Shown piece by piece: positions 60,975 through 64,000 of a stretch of DNA of 64,000 nucleotides. Each line of letters begins with the position of its first letter. Position 1 is the stretch's first letter. Both the position numbers and the translations under genes were made by a program. The stretch covers positions 62,001-126,000 of the forward strand of contig NZ_BJNY01000009.1 in assembly GCF_006539925.1 (NCBI RefSeq), given 5' to 3'. Source of the stretch: Glutamicibacter uratoxydans. GTDB taxonomy: Bacteria; Actinomycetota; Actinomycetes; Actinomycetales; Micrococcaceae. The notes below the pieces were generated by a model. The model worked only from the letters and a program-made list of their open reading frames with translations. It ran no database searches and was not told where the DNA came from.

Positions 60975-61002
60975 ATGCGGGTCCACTGAAGTGGGCCCGC
61001 AT
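60975..61002. terminator. Convergent hairpin after tgt
   Basis: A 12-base-pair stem with one G-U pair (60975-60986 with 60991-61002, TGAA loop), placed between the tgt stop and the stop of the convergent permease gene. Confidence 0.6.
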
Positions 61003-61019
61003 TGCTGCGTTCAGGGCGG

Positions 61020-62582
61020 CTATCTAAAGAACTTGCTGATCGCGGGGGCTGCGCACAACGCGGCAATCGCCCAGATGCCCCATGGCACCGGCAGCGCGGG
61101 GGCCAGCAGCACGTAGTACAGCACCGCCCCGGAGGCCAGCGCCCGGATCAGCGTCATGAATTCCTGCAGCAGGAACGCAGACATGTTCATTTCCGTACTT
61201 GCATTGCTGAACAGCTGCGCCCAGTCGCGTTCCCCGCGCTGAGCATGAGCCAGTGCAGAAGATGCCAGTGCGGCGGCGCACAGCAGTGCGCCAAGCAGCC
61301 AGTTGAACCAGGCGGCGGCCTCCAGGAAGCCAAGCATTCCCAGCCCCGCGCACCACAGCAGCAGGGCTGCCCCGGCCACCACTGCGCTGAATGCCAAGGC
61401 CGTGCGGTGGATCTGAAACGACGTGCGCCCCAGCAGCTCTCCCAGTTCCTTCTGGGTCGCCACCGGCCTGACTGCCTCAGCCAGGCTGGAATTCAGCACT
61501 CCCAGCAGCACCGCCAGCAGCAGGCAGGCGGCCAGCGGGTTGGCCACATCGCGGACCAGCAGTACGGCGGCCAGTGCGGCAGCCGATATCGACGCGGCAG
61601 GTTTCCATAGGCCCGAACGGAGCCAGCGCAGCGCCAGCACACGCTGCGCGGCGGGAAGCCTGCCGGTCAACCGGGCGCTGAAGGCACGCCAGGCCGGTGC
61701 CGCAGGCTTCATCGTGGCAACTGCCCGGACATCGCCCTGCATCAGTAGGCCGGCTAATTGCTGCTGATGTATTCCGCCTTCGCGCAGCGCGGCTCCCGGG
61801 GTGCCCGCAATGCCCCTGAGCACCCACACGGTCCCGGCACAGCAGAAGACTGCGGACAGCACCGCCAGCACCTGCCACAACCCTGCACTCCCCAACAGGC
61901 TGGCCGCGCTGTCCGAGGAGCCGAAGGCGGCCAGCGCGGCGGCCGTCGCCGCCAAACCCGCCGCTACAGCACTGCTGATCCTGCGCGCCACGACCTGGCG
62001 CCCGCGGATCTGCACCCCGGCCGCGGTCGCCGCCAGCCCGAGTCCCATCAGGATAAAGAACACCATGCCCAGGCCGAAGACCGCGGGCATGAATTCGCGA
62101 CCCACGCCGAAGAAGGCAAGGAACCATAGGAGGCCAAGAAAAACCGAGCTGCTGGCCCCGAGTCCCAGCGCCTTGAGCCATGCGGGGCGCAGCAGAACCT
62201 GCCGGTCGATTGGCAGCGGCAGCCACCAGTCGGCTTTTTCCTGCGCCAGGCCCAGCGGGCCGGTGAAAAGCATGCATCGGAAGACTGCCGCCAGCATCAC
62301 CGGCAGGAGGAACACCGACAGCGCATCCACATCCCAGATCGCGGTGGGCAGCAGCAGATGCGGCACCCCCTGGCCGATCATGACAAAAATCGCCCCATAG
62401 AGGGCGCTTGTCAGGTAGGTCAGGGCAACTACCGCGGCCAAAGCCCACACGTACATGTCCGAGAAGGCGTCAAAGCGTTCGGCGAACGTCCTTCCGGTGC
62501 GGACCCTGCGCAGCACCTGCGAGGGGTCGTAGGCGATGCTCTCCCGTGGTGTTGTTTCAGCGCTCAAGCCACTGCGCTCCAT
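61020..62582 (-). CDS. DUF6297-type ABC permease-like membrane protein
   Basis: A 520-residue protein with about 12 hydrophobic segments and no recognised binding motif. It is coupled to an ABC ATPase gene (overlap 26 bases), so it is most likely the membrane half of that transporter. Its layout (soluble N-terminus of about 40 residues, then paired helices, then LPAAQRVLALRWLRSG in a central loop) resembles actinobacterial DUF6297 proteins. The substrate is unknown. Confidence 0.7.
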   Translation of the reverse strand: MERSGLSAETTPRESIAYDPSQVLRRVRTGRTFAERFDAFSDMYVWALAAVVALTYLTSALYGAIFVMIGQGVPHLLLPTAIWDVDALSVFLLPVMLAAVFRCMLFTGPLGLAQEKADWWLPLPIDRQVLLRPAWLKALGLGASSSVFLGLLWFLAFFGVGREFMPAVFGLGMVFFILMGLGLAATAAGVQIRGRQVVARRISSAVAAGLAATAAALAAFGSSDSAASLLGSAGLWQVLAVLSAVFCCAGTVWVLRGIAGTPGAALREGGIHQQQLAGLLMQGDVRAVATMKPAAPAWRAFSARLTGRLPAAQRVLALRWLRSGLWKPAASISAAALAAVLLVRDVANPLAACLLLAVLLGVLNSSLAEAVRPVATQKELGELLGRTSFQIHRTALAFSAVVAGAALLLWCAGLGMLGFLEAAAWFNWLLGALLCAAALASSALAHAQRGERDWAQLFSNASTEMNMSAFLLQEFMTLIRALASGAVLYYVLLAPALPVPWGIWAIAALCAAPAISKFFR

Positions 62583-63252
62583 GGGCCGCAGCCATCAGCT
62601 GACCCTGGTCTGAGTCCATGAGGAATGCCTCGTCGAGGCAGCTGCGAAGCATCATCGGGTCATGGGTGACTGCCAGTATCGCCACCGAGTCCCTGCGGTA
62701 TTCGCCCAGCCTGTCATAGAGGCGCTGCCTGATTTTCACATCGAGGCGCTGCTCCGGCTCGTCCAGGATCAAGATCTGCGCAGGGCGGATCAGGGTTGCC
62801 GCGAGCAGCAGCTTGCGGCGCTGGCCGGAAGATAGTTCCGAGGGCAGGTTCTGCGCCTGGTCCTGCAGGTCGAAGAATTCCAGCTCCCGGCCCACCTTGG
62901 ATTTCCATGATGCGAGGCCGTGTCCGCGAGCTGTCATTTCCAGGTGCTCAGCCACGGTGAGCTCTTCGAAAAATGCGCCGTCGCTGGCCTGGACCGCCAC
63001 GTTCTGCCGAAATTCTAAAGAATTCTCATTCAGCTCGCGTCCCTTGTAGGCGACGGTTCCGCCAAGGCTTGGCAGTGCGCCGAGGATGGTCTGAACCAGC
63101 GTGGATTTCCCGCTGCCGTTGACCCCGATGACTCCCAGGCCTGCTCCGGCGCCTATTTCCAGGCTGATCGGACCGCAGATGACCCGGCCCGGATAGCCGA
63201 TGGTCAGGTCGCTGGCTTGGATCAAGATGTGCTGGTTTTGACCTGTATCCAT
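62557..63252 (-). CDS. ABC transporter ATP-binding protein
   Basis: A 231-residue ATPase. Walker A is VIGVNGSGKSTLVQTIL, the signature is ELSSGQRRKLLLAATLI, Walker B is ILILDEPEQRLDVK, and the switch is AVTHD. It overlaps the permease gene at 62582. Together they form a two-gene exporter-like unit placed between tgt and the YhhQ gene. Confidence 0.9.
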   Translation of the reverse strand: MDTGQNQHILIQASDLTIGYPGRVICGPISLEIGAGAGLGVIGVNGSGKSTLVQTILGALPSLGGTVAYKGRELNENSLEFRQNVAVQASDGAFFEELTVAEHLEMTARGHGLASWKSKVGRELEFFDLQDQAQNLPSELSSGQRRKLLLAATLIRPAQILILDEPEQRLDVKIRQRLYDRLGEYRRDSVAILAVTHDPMMLRSCLDEAFLMDSDQGQLMAAAHGAQWLER

Positions 63253-63311
63253 GGTTTCAGCCTAGCGAGCCACCCTCCGGCGCCGGATCGGCCCAAGTGA
63301 TGATTCTTCAG

Positions 63312-64000
63312 CTAGTTCGCAGGGACTAGATTCTGCGCATAGTCCGGTTCATGTTTTTTGAACCAGCGGATCACCAGCGACGTCACCGGGACGAAGAGAA
63401 TCTCCACCGCCGTCTTGTAGACAAAGCCGACCAGGACGTAGTTGATGAAGTTTCCGCTGTCGGTAATTCCGATCACCGGGGCAGCAATAGCGCAGAAGAT
63501 CAGGGTGTCGAGAAACTCTCCCACGCCGCTGGACCCGATCAAACGGGCAATGAGCCCGCGCTCTCCGGTGCGTTCCTTGAGCTTGACCAAGACCCAGGAA
63601 TTCGCGAGCTGGCCTACTAGGAAGCCAGCCGCCGAGGCAATGACGATCTGCCAGATCGGCCCCAAGGTACGTTCCAGCGCCTCTTGTCCGTCATAGAAAT
63701 CTGCGGCTGGCAGCTGGATCATGACCCAGAAACTGGCAACAGCAAAGAAGGCGAGTGCGAAGGTGGTGATGATCGAGCGGCGGGCAGCCTTCAATCCGTA
63801 GACCTCAGAGATGACGTCTCCGAGGATGTAGGCCAGCGGGAAGAGGAAGAACCCGCCGTCGGTAATCAACGGGCCGAGGGTTACGCCCTTGGAAGCGCCG
63901 ATATTCGAGAGGATGACTACCGCGCTCATCAATGCGAGAACTGTCGAAAAGTATGGTGAGCCTGCTGAAGCAAAGACTGCTTTGTTAACGCGGGATGCCG
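63312..64000 (-). CDS. yhhQ: Queuosine precursor transporter YhhQ (5' end beyond the window)
   Basis: The gene runs off the right edge. The frame is open across the last bases (reading ...SPYFSTVLALMSAVVILSN), so the ATG at 63929 is internal. At least 229 residues with about six helices are visible. LITDGGFFLFPLAYILGDVISEVYG is the VUT/YhhQ family signature, and SSGVGEFLDTLIFCAIA is the second. It imports a 7-deazaguanine precursor such as preQ0, preQ1 or queuine. With tgt nearby, this suggests salvage of queuosine precursors. Confidence 0.9.
   Translation of the reverse strand, partial: ASRVNKAVFASAGSPYFSTVLALMSAVVILSNIGASKGVTLGPLITDGGFFLFPLAYILGDVISEVYGLKAARRSIITTFALAFFAVASFWVMIQLPAADFYDGQEALERTLGPIWQIVIASAAGFLVGQLANSWVLVKLKERTGERGLIARLIGSSGVGEFLDTLIFCAIAAPVIGITDSGNFINYVLVGFVYKTAVEILFVPVTSLVIRWFKKHEPDYAQNLVPAN

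Overview
The window is chromosomal DNA of a high-GC Gram-positive bacterium. Gene content suggests an actinomycete of the Arthrobacter/Glutamicibacter type (Micrococcaceae): a pobA-pcaHGBDC operon, IclR- and MarR-controlled aromatic catabolism, actinobacterial Lhr helicase followed by a Nei-type glycosylase, and frequent GTG/TTG starts with ATGA or GTGA gene couplings. That placement is an inference from gene content. I found no rRNA, tRNA, CRISPR array or transposase.

Layout. 1-3653: molybdate ABC transporter modABC with a moeA cut by the window edge, divergent from moaA. 3663-9361: an accessory stretch (leucine-rich hypothetical, DinB/WYL divergent pair, an AT-rich 809-residue protein with a PD-(D/E)XK-like nuclease core, and a doubtful small ORF) that separates moaA from the rest of the molybdenum cofactor genes. 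9362-13427: moaE and moeB-rhodanese divergent from moaD-moeA-moaC-mog. 13656-14255: a lipoprotein. 14441-21778: two divergent operons (GntP permease, KDPG aldolase, N-acyl-D-amino-acid deacylase, fold-III PLP deaminase; and KDG kinase, IclR regulator, RidA). Together they spell a route from an N-acylated 2-amino aldonate, most likely N-acetyl-D-glucosaminate, to pyruvate and glyceraldehyde 3-phosphate.

22170-40250: aromatic catabolism. pcaFIJ with a PcaR-like IclR regulator are divergent from a PcaK-type permease. A phd-like phenylpropanoid cluster (CoA ligase, MaoC hydratase, acyl-CoA dehydrogenase, amidohydrolase, SDR, MarR) comes next, then pobA-pcaHGBDC. The logic is cinnamate-type acids to 4-hydroxybenzoate or protocatechuate, ring cleavage, then 3-oxoadipate to succinyl-CoA and acetyl-CoA. 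40317-64000: mixed genes including a LysR/MFS pair, D-2-hydroxyacid dehydrogenase, PAP2 phosphatase, RlmH, a membrane protein/winged-helix pair with twin operators, Lhr, Nei, a peroxiredoxin, an RluA-type synthase, an SDR, a DHA2 exporter, a Nudix-like protein, a FUSC protein, Tgt, an ABC permease/ATPase pair, and a YhhQ queuosine-precursor transporter cut by the right edge.

The two places most worth a second look are the AT-rich nuclease-like gene at 6487-8916 and the aminoaldonate cluster at 14441-21778. Several clear palindromic operators (25592-25706, 46318-46358, 19462-19476, 34073-34087) lie in front of regulated genes.
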